64,000 nt of DNA from Eustoma russellianum (lineage: Eukaryota > Streptophyta > Magnoliopsida > Gentianales > Gentianaceae). Positions 29,397 through 41,504 of this stretch are shown in pieces. Location of the stretch: assembly GCA_036186865.1 (NCBI GenBank), contig AP025069.1, forward strand, positions 4,191,478 to 4,255,477, given 5' to 3'. Position 1 is the stretch's first letter, and every line of letters starts with the position of its first letter. Below the pieces are notes generated by a model. That model was not told the origin of the DNA and ran no database searches. It was given only the letters and a program-made list of their open reading frames with translations. The position numbers were made by a program, and so were the translations under genes.

Positions 29397-32300
29397 ATGG
29401 CTGAAGGCAGTGAAGTTTCTTCCGGAGGGGGAGACAAAACCTCCTCATCCTCCATATCCTTTCCATCTGGTTCCATTGTTGACTCCACCCCAGTCACAAT
29501 TACGAATCAGAAGTTAAATGGGAACAATTTCTTGCCTTGGAGTAGGGCAGTTGAACTCTTCATAAAAGGAAGAGGAAAAAAGGAGTACTTGTCTGATGCA
29601 ATGACCCCTCTTAGCGAAACCAGTGAAAAGTTTGCTACGTGGGAGGCTGAGAATTCTATGATAATGTCTTGGCTACTTGGTTCCATGACTCCAGAGGTTG
29701 GTAACACTTTCATGCTGTATCAAACGGCAGCAGAGATTTGGAAAGCTACTAGAGAAATGTATTCTAAACAAGATAACATTTCGGAGCTTTATGAATTGAA
29801 AGCACAGTTAAGGGATATCAAGCAGGGGGATCAGTCTGTAAGTAAATTTTTTAGTAGCTTGTCTCAGCTATGGCAACAGATTGATGCACTAGAGCCATAT
29901 CAGTGGACATGCACCACTGATAATCAACTGTTTAAGACTATTAAGGAAACTGAACGTGTGTTTGGTTTCCTGTCTGGTCTTCATAAAGATTTTGATGCTG
30001 TTAGGAGTCGGGTCCTAGGAACAAAACCACTACCACCAATGAACTCTGTGTTCTCTGAGGTACGATAGGAGGAGAGTAGGTTGAAGGTCATGATGAGCTC
30101 TTCTGTTTCTGTGTCTACTGAGTCATCAGCCCTTGTGTCTCAATCTAGTGAAACTGGAAAAGAGAAAAATGTGTCATTTACTGATAAAAATGCTCTCTTT
30201 ACTTCCAGAAAAAACCATAACAGTGGGTACTTCAAGAAATACTGTAAGTTTTGTCATAGGCTTGGTCATGTTGTGGAGGACTGTTACAGACGGCCTGGAT
30301 CTAAGGCCAAACCTCCATCATCATTCTATAAAGACAACAATCATTCCAAACAAAATTTCTCTAGTAAATCAGATTCTAGTGGGTCATGGAGGTCATCTGA
30401 TGCTGATTCTTGGAGACCTTCTCCTAGAGCAGCTGTTGCAGATGTACCTCAAGGGGAAGTGCCTGAACAGCCCATCTTTACACAAGCTCACCTGAATGCT
30501 ATGCTAAGAGTTCTTGAGAGTCAGAGAGCACCAGAAGGTCAAGAACAAATAAGGGCGACTGTTGCAAGTGCAGGTAAAGGTGGTAAGTCTAATCTCTGGG
30601 TTGTTGATTCTAGTGCAACCCATCATATGACATTTGATAAAACTTTGTTAGATATTTTTGTACCTGTCCATGACTCACGAAAGGTCAAAGTAGCTAACGG
30701 ACACTATGTTGACATTGTAGGTGAAGAGAATGTTATCCTATCTGAAACAATGGTTTTGAAAAATGTATTATATGTTCCACAACTAGACTGTAACCTTATC
30801 TCTGTGAGAAAGCTTATGACTGATAATGACTGTATAACAATCTTTTCACCTACTAAATGCTTCTTCTTGCCTACTTCCTCTTGCTCTCAGGACGCAATTT
30901 TGAAGGAGAAGGCTATGAGGGAGAAGATTGGCTGTGCTAGATTCCATGATGGTCTGTTTGTTTTGGATTCTCTGAAATCAGGTTTCAGGGATCATTTTGA
31001 AGGCTGTTCTAGAGTTCATTCTTATATGAATAGACTCACTGTTCCTAGAATGGATTGTATACAATCTAGAATAGACCTTGTTGTATTGTGGCACAAGCGT
31101 TTGGGACATCCAAACTTTTTGTATCTCAGGAAGATTAAACCTGAGCTGTTTAATGGTATTTCTCTTGAACAACTGAAATGTGAAACATGCATGTTTGCTA
31201 AACAAACCCGTATGACCTATCCAGCAAAGTCATATTCAGAGAGCAAACCTTTTAATCTGGTTCACTCAGATATATGGGGACCTTCAAGAGTTCTTAGTAT
31301 TAATGGTAGTAGGTGGTTTGTGATCTTTGTTGATGATCATACCCGTGTTACATGGGTTTATCTCATGAAACATAAGTCTGAACTTTATCAGGTATTCAAG
31401 AGTTTTGTATGTCTAGTTCAAAACCAGTTCAATACTAGTATCAAGAATTTCAGATCAGACAATGGTAGTGAGTATATGGATAAGGAAGTAAGATCCTTCC
31501 TGACAGATAGAGGCATCCACCATCAGACCTCTAACGTTTATACCCCCCAGCAAAATGGGGTGGCTGAGAGGAAACACCGCCATATTCTAGGTGTTGCTAG
31601 GGCTCTCATGTTTGAAATGAATGTGCCAAAACACCTATGGGGTGAAGCAGTTTTGACTGCCACCTACTTGATAAATAGGACTCCCTCTAGAGTATTGGGA
31701 TATATTAGTCCTAGGGAACTGCTTCTAAGAGCGTATCCTCATTGCTTGTTACTGTCTGAATTACCTTTAAATTATTTGGGTGTATTGCATATGTGTATCT
31801 TCAGGTACATAGCAGAGGTAAGCTTGACAAGAGGTCTATTAAATGCATGTTTATTGGCTATGCTGGTACACAAAAAGGATATAAATGTTATTGTCCTTAT
31901 TCACGTAAAGTATATACCACTTTAGATGTCACCTTTGATGAAACTATTCCATTTTATAAATCTAATAGTGAGACCAGATTGCAGGATCCTGTACAGGATA
32001 ACTACTGGAACATTATTGATGTCTCAACCGTTGAATCTCTTGTACAAAGGGGTGGAGAGGTATTACAGGAAACAGTTATTCAACCCACACAAGACAAGGG
32101 TGACAGTGACCCAGTATCTACTTCAGATGATGTGGCTTCTCAGGAACACTCAACCAGAAGTCAGCCTCCTGTCACTCAAGTCTACACTAGACGAAGGCTG
32201 CATCAGGAAAATAGTGAAGCTGGAGGTAATATCCATCCTTGTATTTCTGAGAGTATTGATGATGACCCTGCTAATATAACTCTAGATTCAACTGATGAAA

Positions 32301-34069
32301 TGCCTATAGCCCTAAGAAAGGGATCTAGAGAGTGTACTAAATTTATTACACCAAAGCTGAAAGACTATCATCTTATGAAAACCAAAGTATGTACTACTCT
32401 ACATCCTTTGAACCAGTTTATAACTTATGATAGGTTGTGTCCTAAATTTAAGCTATTTACTGTCAGTCTTGATGCACACTCGATTCCTAACTCCATTGTT
32501 GAAGCCTTAAATCATAAGGAATGGAAACTTGCGGTTGAAGATGAAATGAGTGCTCTGGTTAAGAATGAGACTTGTGAATTTGATAAAAGGCCTGAGGGAC
32601 TAAAACCTGTAGGCTGCAAATGGGTATTCTCTTTGAAATTCAATTCTGATGGCACTCTTAATAGACATAAGGCTAGGCTAGTTGCTAAGGGCTTCTCACA
32701 ATCCTATGGTATTGATTATCTAGAAACATTTGCACCAGTTGCAAAACTAAACACTGTTCGGATTATTTTCTCTGTTGCTATTAACCTTGACTGGCCACTA
32801 TTCCAACTAGATATTAAAAACGCCTTTTTGAATGGAAGCCTGAAAGAGCAGGTGTTTATGGAAATACCACCGGGCTATAATACTGAAAAAACAAAAGGCA
32901 AAGTGTGCAGATTAAAAAAGGCTATTTATGGACTAAAACAATCCCCTAGAGCATGGTTTTCCAAGTTCACTCACGTATTGCTTCAATATGGTTTCCAACA
33001 AGCACAAAGTGACCATATTCTGTTCATCTTAAAAACTGATACTAGTGTTACCATACTGATTGTGTATGTTGATGACATTATATTAACTGGAAATTCTGTT
33101 AGTAGCATGATCACTGTAAAGAAACATTTGTCTACTGTTTTTGAAGTTAAGGATCTGGGCATTTTACGTTATTTTCTTGGAATGGAAGTTGGGAGGAATA
33201 AGCATGGCATGTGTATATCACAACGTAAGTATATATTGGATTTACTCCAAGAAACTGGTATGAGTGGGTGTAAACCTGCGCCCACACCTTTGACTCCAGG
33301 AAAGGCACCTGAAAATGAGTCTGATGAGGTCCTAACCGATATTAGCTCATATCAAAGGTTAGTCGTTAAGCTTATATATCTCTCCCATACTCGTCCCGAT
33401 ATATGTTACTCTGTTAGCTATGTTAGTCAGTTTATGCATGCTCCTACTAATGCTCATCTTCAAGCTGTCATGCGTATTCTGAGATACCTCAAAGGCTCTC
33501 CTGGACAAGGACTCTTCTTTAGGAAAAATGAAGACAGGACAGTTAAAGTCTTTACTGATGCGGACTGGGGTGGATCAAAGCGGGATATGCGATCTACATC
33601 TGGATATTGCTCATTCGTATGGGGCAATCTTGTGACTTGGCGAAGCAAGAAGTAAAGTGTTGTTGCCAGGAGCAGTGCCGAAGCTGAGTTGAGGGCACTT
33701 GCTCTTGGTATCTGCGAAGGAATATGGATTCAACGAGTTCTAAAGGATTTACAACAATACACCATAAGTTCACCTATCTTAGCTTTGTGTGATAACGTCT
33801 CTGCAATACACATGGCGGAGAATCCTATTCATCATGATAAATCGAAGCATGTTGAAATTGATCGCCATTTTATTCGAGAAAAACTTGAGGATGGGTCTCT
33901 ACTTCTACATCACGTCTCATCTGCTGACCAAGTTGCAGATCTTCTTACTAAGTCTGTTGTACCTAATCTGTTTTATAAACTATTGTCCAAGCTTGGTTGT
34001 ATTAATGTATACTCCAAGCTTGAGGGGGAGTGTAGAAAAGCTGGTGTTGTACAGTGTACAGTAGATTAA
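29397..34069 (+). pseudogene. Copia2 Gag-Pol, four breaks or changes
   Basis: Gag starts MAEGSEVSSGGG with the UBN2-type gag domain (NNFLPWSRAVELF) and a zinc knuckle CKFCHRLGHVVEDC. The protease active site reads DSSATHH where DSG is the rule. Then come the pre-integrase HKRLGHP motif and the integrase core (HSDIWGP, RSDNGSE, ERKHRH). RT follows with KARLVAKGFSQ, AFLNGSL and YVDDIILTG, and RNase H with FTDADWGG and, later, ARSSAEAEL. Breaks: TAG at 30066-30068 in gag, a one-base shift near 31763 after the integrase, and TAA at 33653 in RNase H. The final frame runs 39 nt into the 3' LTR. Otherwise the catalytic residues remain. It cannot now make its own full enzymes but may be moved by relatives. 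Confidence 0.9.
34018..34030 (+). other. Polypurine tract of Copia2
   Basis: GCTTGAGGGGGAG directly precedes the 3' LTR. Confidence 0.85.
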
Positions 34070-34294
34070 GTGTATATTATACTGTAGATATTAGACACTG
34101 TGAATAGTACGTATTAGTGTCCACTAGGACTTATAGCCGTTGGCTATGTCAGAGTCATGGAGTATATATGTGTAGTTAGAGTGTAGGAGACGGTGTAATG
34201 GTGGATTTCACCTATACTATTGATTTATATGAAAGTCCAAATATTGGCCTCCAAATGTTCATGATGTTTACTTTATATGATTAAGATTTCTACA
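34031..34294 (+). repeat. Copia2 3' LTR
   Basis: 264 bp, identical by eye to the 5' LTR except GATGTTTAC against GATCTTTAC near the end. Followed by AATAC. Confidence 0.95.
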
Positions 34295-35118
34295 AATACT
34301 GCACTACTCTCCGGAATCATTTTGATACAAAGCTAAATGGATGGTACAAAAAATTATTGAGTCAAGCTGGAGGGCTAGTATTCATTAAGCATGTCCTTTC
34401 CACTATTCCTCTCCATATTATGACTGCAACTCCTCTGTCCAAGAGCATCATCAAATCCTCAAACTAAAGATGGTACGGTACTTTTGAGGCTCCTCCACTC
34501 TATCCTCCAAGCATCACTAGGTCTCTTGGAAACAACTCTGTTACCCACCAATGATGAGGGAGTCGGTATTAGAAAAATTCAAGCACTACAGAAAGCACAC
34601 TCTTGTAAGGTTTGGTGGACCTATCATGCTAAGCATACCATTTGGTGCACCTATATGTTCCACAGATATGGTAAAAGAGGACACTACATTCCATGCCTCT
34701 ATGATTCTCCATGTTAGAAGAGAATATGTGCTATTAATGGATTTTGTGCTGAACGATGCACATGGGAGGAAGGCCGGCCTATCTGGACAAATACACCAAA
34801 TGGAGTTTTCACAATAAAGAAAACCTACACAGACTGTAGGCATACGAAGACCAAATTGCTTTCCCACACCTTCATATCGGAAAAGACACTGAGACCTACA
34901 ATTAAGCTTTTCTCCCAAAGCTTCACCACGATGCTCTCCCTATACCAGACAACCTAGTCAGCTTCATGTGCATCCAGCCCTCAATGTGCCCTTTTGCCGT
35001 TGCTCTCAGGCAATAAAAGATCATATTTTCCTCACATGCTCGGTAGTCCAACCCATATGACAGAGGTATGAAAGCCTCTTGATGGACCACATGTACACAC
35101 TGCTACTGTACCTACATC
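34295..35118 (+). pseudogene. LINE1 ORF2, part 5: C-terminal region with zf-RVT
   Basis: Reading resumes after the AATAC target site with NHFDTKLNGWYKKLLSQAGG, LVFIKHVLSTIPLHI and, after shifts, DEGVGIRKIQALQKAHSCK, the typical post-RT blocks of plant L1 elements. The zinc-binding reverse-transcriptase-associated motif follows as MCPFCRCSQAIKDHIFLTCS (34970-35040). The poly(A) tail is not seen because LINE2 starts here. Confidence 0.7.
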
Positions 35119-35394
35119 TTTTTTTGTAATTAAAATTTGGCCAAAACGGCAAATTTACAAGATTTCAATAGACTGAACCACCAAGAGGGGATTATAGACA
35201 ACTAGTTAAAGATGACTTACAATATGCACATTATAGTAATGCCAACCTTTAGCAAAATGTGGTTGTAGGTAACCACTTAAGAGATTTATAATACAAAACT
35301 AAGCAAGGCCTGCTAGCCTGACTAAAAGGGTTAGCAGCAAAATGAAACAAACCCAAAACAACAGAGAGCCATGGCCAAAACACGCAGCAGGAAG
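35119..35394 (-). mobile_element. LINE2 3' end (minus strand)
   Basis: A T run at 35119-35127 reads as a short poly(A) tail on the minus strand. The DNA up to the TRIM resembles the hydrophobic, non-conserved 3' part common after ORF2 in plant L1 LINEs. The TRIM target site AGTAG joins it to 46198-47860, where the LINE2 coding part lies. The assignment rests on this junction. Confidence 0.5.
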
Positions 35395-35399
35395 AGTAG

Positions 35400-35529
35400 T
35401 GTTGAAACTTGGGCTTACATGAGGCGAGACCCATATCTACTCAAAACCTTAAGGCAATGGGTGGTGGAACTTCATCCGCATATAAGCCATGCATTTTTTC
35501 TCAAATTAGCCAATGTGGGATTCTCAACA
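35400..35529 (-). repeat. TRIM 3' LTR
   Basis: Reads TGTTGAGAATCCCACATTGG on the minus strand from 35529 and ends TTTCAACA at 35400. Confidence 0.8.
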
Positions 35530-36689
35530 CCCGCCCTCACGTGGCAACGTGAATCCCACCCGCCCTCACGTGGCAACGTGGCTCGACTTACACACGTGCC
35601 TTATAACCCGCCCTCAATCACAAACCACAAGCCAGACATGAACATCTGGACATAGGTGATGGCCAGGCAAGGGGTGAGTCCACATTTTAAATTGGCTCTG
35701 ATACCATGTTGAAACTTGTGCTTACATGAGGTGAGGCTGACATCTACTCAAAACCTGTCATACCCCGTAACTTTTAAGCACGACATTCAATACGTTAAGT
35801 CAACCTTAAACACAATTTAATTGATGATGTAGGATGTGCAACGTAGTAAAGATAAGAAGTGGGGTTAAAAGTAGAATTAAAGGTAATTAAAGAAAATTAC
35901 CCAAAAGGTCCCTACTAAGAGATAGGGAGTTACACCACTTTTAGTATAACTCCCCATCTCAACCTAGGGGACGGTTATTGCACAAAAGAGGAGAGGAAAA
36001 AAATGCCTAGGAGGAAGAAAAGGAAGAAGAGAGAGAGAAGGAGAAGAAAGGAAGAAGAAGAAGGCTAACCTAGGTCCAATTCGTCTCGAAATTCTAGCAC
36101 ACACTCGTAAGCTTATCTCGATTCCAAGGCAAGTAATCTTTCTATACGCTTTACGCAAATTTTGATACTTTAGGCCCTATGTTCTTACAAAGAGAAAACA
36201 TGAATCACACATTAGTAATCTTGTCTTGTTTATGTTAAATGCTTTACTATATGTAAGTTTTGTTGCTAGTTGCGTAAAGTTTTGTTCTTTGGGCCATATT
36301 TCTGAAGATAGTTGTGTGGTGATTTGTTGTTTGTCAAGCATGCACATGAAAGTGTATATTTTGATGTGCTTATTGTCTTGTTCTATTCTTGTGTTGATTG
36401 CCTACACTTAGACGTTTGAGAGTAAGTGCAGGGAATTGAAGGATGAGTGATGGCATTGTTGTAGACTTGTTGTGTTGGGAATGTTGAAGATAATTCTTGA
36501 AGGTGGTGAATGATTGAAGGTTAAGAGTGGATATTGTTAGACATAACTAAGCATCAATTCATGATTAGAGGTGTGTTAAGAACGATGAATCTAGATGGTA
36601 AGATGGATCTTGAGAGGCTTAACATGAAAGGGTTGAAGGAGGAGGATGATGGGAGGAAGTTACTGCAGGAAAACTGCAGTTTGGAACCG

Positions 36690-36975
36690 TCAGAACACTT
36701 CGAACACCTACATTAGGCGCTCTATGTCACATTAGGCGCCTAATGTGGCGTTCAATGTGTCCTGAAGCATCTCCGAACACTTCGAACACCTACATTAGGC
36801 GCTTCATGTCACATTAGGCGCCTAATGTAGCGTTCAATGTCACATTAGGCACTTCATGTAGGCGTTCAATGTCTACGGAACATCCCCGAACACTTCGAAC
36901 GCCTAGTATAGGCGCTCTAAGTCACTTTAGGCACCTCATGTGGCGTTCCAAGTATACTGGAAGTCTTTTTGACCC
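36690..36975. repeat. Palindrome field in the Gypsy2 5' LTR
   Basis: CACATTAGGCGCCTAATGTG (36728-36747) is a perfect 20-bp palindrome. Close variants alternate with GGCGTTCAATGT and GAACACTTCGAACACCTA. The copy in the 3' LTR is at 44329-44614. Confidence 0.75.
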
Positions 36976-37424
36976 TTTAGGCGCCCTATGTATGTGTTGT
37001 AACTTTATACACTTCTTCTGAACATAAAATGCAAAGATAATTGAGGTGCAATTGAGGTGTAGATGGTAGGTTTGATCAAGTAAGAATAAGATTGAATTCT
37101 GAGTGAATTAGTAAGACGAACGGACTTGGAAAGATACGAACATAGAGTGTTTGAGGTGCAAGACCATATGCTTGATATGTAAGAAGTATGTGTGTGTGTG
37201 TGTTACATGTTTGATACGAAGTTACATGTGCATCCTACATCATGACATGGGCACTTGCATTTGTTTGAGATTTGTTTTGCGAAAGAACATGTGTTACAAG
37301 AAAAGTTTAAAGTTTTCGAAAGACAAAATGGCTGCGGGTTGATCACAGGGTATAAAAGTCACGTCTGCGAAGGCAGGGTATAAAAGCGTGACCTGTGGAT
37401 CAACAGCAGGGTATAAAGTATGTT

Positions 37425-37690
37425 ACGGGGCCGTGGACCTATCAGCACGGAAAATAAAGTATTTTATGGGTCCGTGGACCTATCAGTACAGAAAATAAAG
37501 TATTTTATGGGGCCGTGGACCTTTCAGCACGGATATATGATATATGTAATGGGGTCGTGGACCTTTCAGCACGGATATATGATATATGTAATGGGGCCGT
37601 GGACCTTTCAGCACGGGGTATAAAGTTATATGTTATGGGGCCGTGGACCTTTCAGCACGGGGTATAAAGTTCTGTTGCTGTGGACTGATC
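37425..37690 (+). repeat. Tandem minisatellite in the Gypsy2 5' LTR
   Basis: Six or seven units of 40-45 bp, GGGGCCGTGGACCTTTCAGC then ACGGATATATGATATATGTA or a variant with AAAATAAAGTATTTTAT. Related GGGTATAAAG phrases flank it. The same array lies at 45064-45329 in the 3' LTR with base differences. Confidence 0.8.
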
Positions 37691-38472
37691 ACCCACAGGG
37701 TATAAAGTTATGCTACGTGAAGAATATGATATGTAAAGTGATGAAATGTTTTGTGAAATGACATGCATGACATGTTTATGAAAGAAGACATATGCATGGG
37801 TGTTGTGTGTGATTTTAAAGAAGTACATGCATCATGATACACGAAGCATAAGACTTGATACGCAAGAAATGTGGTTAGTTGATGTTTTGCTTATGTGATA
37901 CGTTGTTTTAGTATATGTTGTCCTCGTATCCGTGTATCTTATATGTGCTTTATCTATTTTGAGTAATTCGTATTAAGATGCTATTTGTTAACCCGTGCAC
38001 CTTATTTTTGGGCAATGATTTATACATTGGTGACTCGTCGTGTGTGATTCCGTAAGGTGTATAGACGGGTTACTTGCTGGCGATAATTTCGCTAAGAACA
38101 GTTACTCTATTCCTCTTCAGGTGAGCCTGAATATGAGTTGATATTTATCAAAGACGACGGCGAGAGGGCTCAATGGGATGATGGACATGGGAATAGATAG
38201 ATGCTGGACTACTTTCTTTAAGTTTGGAAACTCATTGTTATTATGTTGTTCTAAAACTTATGTTGGCTAGATGAACAAACACCTTTTATTTCCGCTGCAG
38301 TTTCTGGTTGTATTATTGACGATGAAGGTTTAAATTTTGTGACGTTTCCGCTGGTTTTTATCTTACATTATGAAGGATGTACGCTTGATCTGCTTGACGC
38401 TTCGTAGTTCTTATAGTAGGCTACGGCGAGTGCACTGGTTCCGATGACGGTATCGGGCCGGGGCGCTACAGG

Positions 38473-38486
38473 TGGTATCAGAGCCC
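38473..38486 (+). other. Primer-binding site of Gypsy2 (tRNA-Met)
   Basis: TGGTATCAGAGCCC, two bases after the LTR, as in Gypsy1. Confidence 0.9.
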
Positions 38487-39830
38487 TAGGTTTCAGATCT
38501 ACTTCGGAAACTTAGGTTCATGATCTTTTAGACACCTAAGTTATGATTCTCCCTTAAGTCTGACCCTTAGATATAGGTATTGATTATTCTTAGTGGTTAA
38601 GTATGATATGGGTTGGGTGTGTGCGAGCGCGTTTATCATCTACTGTCGTACTAATAGTTGGCTTACATATCTCACCCCCTTCGTACGCGTTCAAGCTTTC
38701 AGTAACCCTTTGTATTTACTGAATGCTAATGCAATGTTGACCTTTTCAGAGAAATATGCCTCCAAGAAGGGATAACACAGGCAACTCTTGCAATGGAAAG
38801 GAGAACCAGCCACCACAAGTTGTTTTACCCCAGGTGCTCACTGATGCACTGACGGTGATTGCACAAGGGTACGTGCAACAGCATCAGCCTCCACCTCCAC
38901 CGCCGCCACAGCATAACATCAGATTCTTTTATGGAGAAATGAGGAAGATGAGGGTGCCAGAGTACGGTGGATGTACTGATCCTGAGGAGGCTCAGCACTG
39001 GTTGGCTGAGGTGGAGAAATGTTTTAGGCTAGTGCAAGTACCGAATGAGATAAAGGTTGAGGTGGCCACGCCCCTTCTAAGTGGCAAGGCTGGCGAATGG
39101 TGGGAAGGAATGGTGTTGAGAATGACCCCACCAATCTCTTGGACACAGTTTTATGATGTTTTCCTGAAGTACTACGTACCGGAGACTGCGATATTGGACA
39201 AGATAAGAGCATTTGACAGATTGGAGCAAGGAAGGATGACTGTGTCGGAGTATGCAGATCATTTTCATGCCTTGGGTAAGTTTGCCCCTGCGATCATGTC
39301 TGATAATCGTCTTAAGATGACGAAGTTTGAGAGGGGTTTGGACTCGAGGATACAGTCGGCGATAGTGAACGCAGGAATGAAAACTTACGAGGACATGTTG
39401 GATGCATGTTTTCGGGTTGAGAGCGATTTCCACAGAGTAGCGGCAAGATCAGCTAGTGCTGGAGGGTTGGATAGGGGCAAGAGGCCAAGAGATGATGTGC
39501 GAGCTGGTGGAAGACCCGGACGTTGGGTCAAGATTCCGAAGAGAGGGCCGGTTGGAAATTTTCAGAGACCCCCACCCCAGAATCTGTTAATTCAACAGGC
39601 TGTAGGAGTTTGTCCACATTGCAACAGGAACCACGTTGGAGAGTGTAGGAAAGTGGCTGGAGCATGCTTTCGATGCGGTCAAGTGGGCCATATGATTAGA
39701 GACTGTCCGGAGATGAAGAAGAATAATCCTGGAGAGGCGGCGCAGCAGCCGAGAGTGAAGCCTCGAGCAAATGCTCGTGTACATCTCATGACGGACACGG
39801 ATGTGCAGGAGGCTACCGATGTAGTAGCAG

Positions 39831-39913
39831 GTATCATTTAAACTAAGTTTGAATTCATATTGAATTAAGTGTTTTCGTGCTTAACTTCTGTGTAAAACTT
39901 TATATGGCCTTAG
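39831..39913 (+). other. Intron 1 of Gypsy2 (between gag and protease)
   Basis: 83 bp from GTATCATTT to TGGCCTTAG, with a CTTAAC branch-like site. Phase 1, in the glycine codon after DVVA, the same codon as intron 1 of Gypsy1. Unspliced translation stops at 39839-39841, just after Gag. Confidence 0.75.
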
Positions 39914-41434
39914 GTGCGGTTTTAGTAAATAAGATGCCTGCCAATGTACTTTTCAATAGCGGCGCAAGCCACTCCTTTGTAGCAAAGAGATTCACCAAGC
40001 ACCTTGGCAGTTTGCCTGAATGGTTAGAAACTCCGTATCGCGTTCAAGTGGCCGGAGATCAGATTATGGTTTCATACCAGCTGTATCGAGATTGTGAATT
40101 GGAGTTTGAAGGACAAACATTCATCGCCACACTGATCCCTATTCAGATGTATGACTTTGATGTCATATTAGGAATGGACTGGTTGGCCAAGAATCACGCC
40201 AATATTGATTGTCGGTTGAAGCAAGTGACAATCAAGAATGCTAAGATGGAGGAGGTAATATTTCAAGGAGATGCGGAACGAAAGAAAGTTCCCAAGAAGG
40301 TATATGTGTCTGTCGCGCAAGCACGCAAAGCATTAAGGAAAGGTGCTGAGGGATTCCTAGTGTATGCCATGGATGTTACTCAGGAGGTACCGTCTATTGA
40401 GCAAATTCCAGTGGTCAATGAATTTCCTGATGTGTTTCCGGAGGATTTACCAGGAGTACCACCCCCGAGAGAAGTTGAGTTCGAGATTAACTTGATTTCT
40501 GGGACATAACCTATTTCTAAAGCTCCTTATAGAATGGCTCCGGCAGAACTGAGAGAGTTGAAGGAACAACTGCAGGAGTTATTGGACAAGAAGTTTATCC
40601 GCCCTAGTGTATCGCCATGGGGAGCACCTGTTTTGTTTGTAAAGAAGAAAGATGGAAGCATGAGGCTTTGTATCGATTATAGAGAGTTGAATAAAGTTAC
40701 CCTCAAGAATAAGTATCCCCTTCCACGAATTGAGGATTTGTTTGATCAACTCAAGGGCGCCAAGATTTTCTCTAAAATTGATCTCCGATCAGGGTATCAT
40801 CAGTTGCGAGTGAAGGCCGGAGACATTGCGAAGACAGCCTTCCGCACAAGATATGGCCACTATGAGTTTTTGGTGATGCCGTTTGGATTAACAAATGCCC
40901 CTGCAGCTTTTATGGATCTTATGAATACCGTCTTTCGAGAACAGTTGGACAAGTTCGTTGTGGTATTCATAGATGATATTCTGGTGTATTCCCCTAATGA
41001 ACAAACTCACGCTGAGCATTTGAGAACCGTTCTAGGTATTCTGAGGCAGAAACAACTATATGCTAAGTTTAGCAAGTGTGAGTTTTGGTTAAGAAGTGTG
41101 GCTTTCCTAGGTCACGTGATATCAGAAGAGGGGATTGCTGTGGACCCGAAGAAGGTGGAAGCTATAACTGAGTGGCCTAGACCTACCAATGTCACCGAAG
41201 TGCGAAGTTTCTTGGGTCTAGCGGGTTATTATAGAAAATTTGTTGAGGGATTCTCAAGGATTGCCGTACCTCTCAGTCGCCTTACTCAAAAGAAGTCTAA
41301 GTTCGAGTGGACGGCGGAATGCGAGCAAAGTTTCACGGAGCTTAAGAAGAGACTAACGACAGCTCCAGTATTGGCTCAACCCTCCGGAACTGATGGGTTT
41401 GTGATTTATAGTGATGCGTCAAAGAACGGCTTAG

Positions 41435-41504
41435 GTACGTAAACTATAGTATAAGGTTATGATCTTGTATACCCATTAAGCTTAGACTAATACCTTGTTT
41501 GTAG
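41435..41504 (+). other. Intron 2 of Gypsy2 (start of RNase H), equal to intron 3 of Gypsy1
   Basis: 70 bp from GTACGT to TTGTTTGTAG, with a GACTAAT branch-site match. It is phase 1 after SKNGL, exactly the position of intron 3 in Gypsy1. Unspliced translation stops after one more codon. Confidence 0.8.

Larger units (their letters stand above)
28330..34294 (+). mobile_element. Copia2: nearly complete Ty1/Copia element
   Basis: 264-bp LTRs (28330-28593, 34031-34294; TGTAGAAAAG to TTTCTACA), perfect target duplication AATAC (28325-28329, 34295-34299), tRNA-Met primer site, gag-pol and polypurine tract. The two LTRs seem to differ at about one base, so insertion is recent. The order protease, integrase, RT, RNase H is that of Copia. 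It interrupts LINE1 just after the RT thumb. Confidence 0.95.
35756..38470 (+). repeat. Gypsy2 5' LTR
   Basis: 2715 bp. It contains two internal repeat fields: palindromic ATTAGGCGCCTAAT units (36690-36975) and a tandem GGGGCCGTGGACCTTTCAGC array (37425-37690). A TG microsatellite lies near 37190. Confidence 0.92.

Noticed and set aside
33789..34064. A 91-codon plus-strand frame overlapping Copia2 RNase H
   Set aside because: Alternative register of the RNase H coding sequence.
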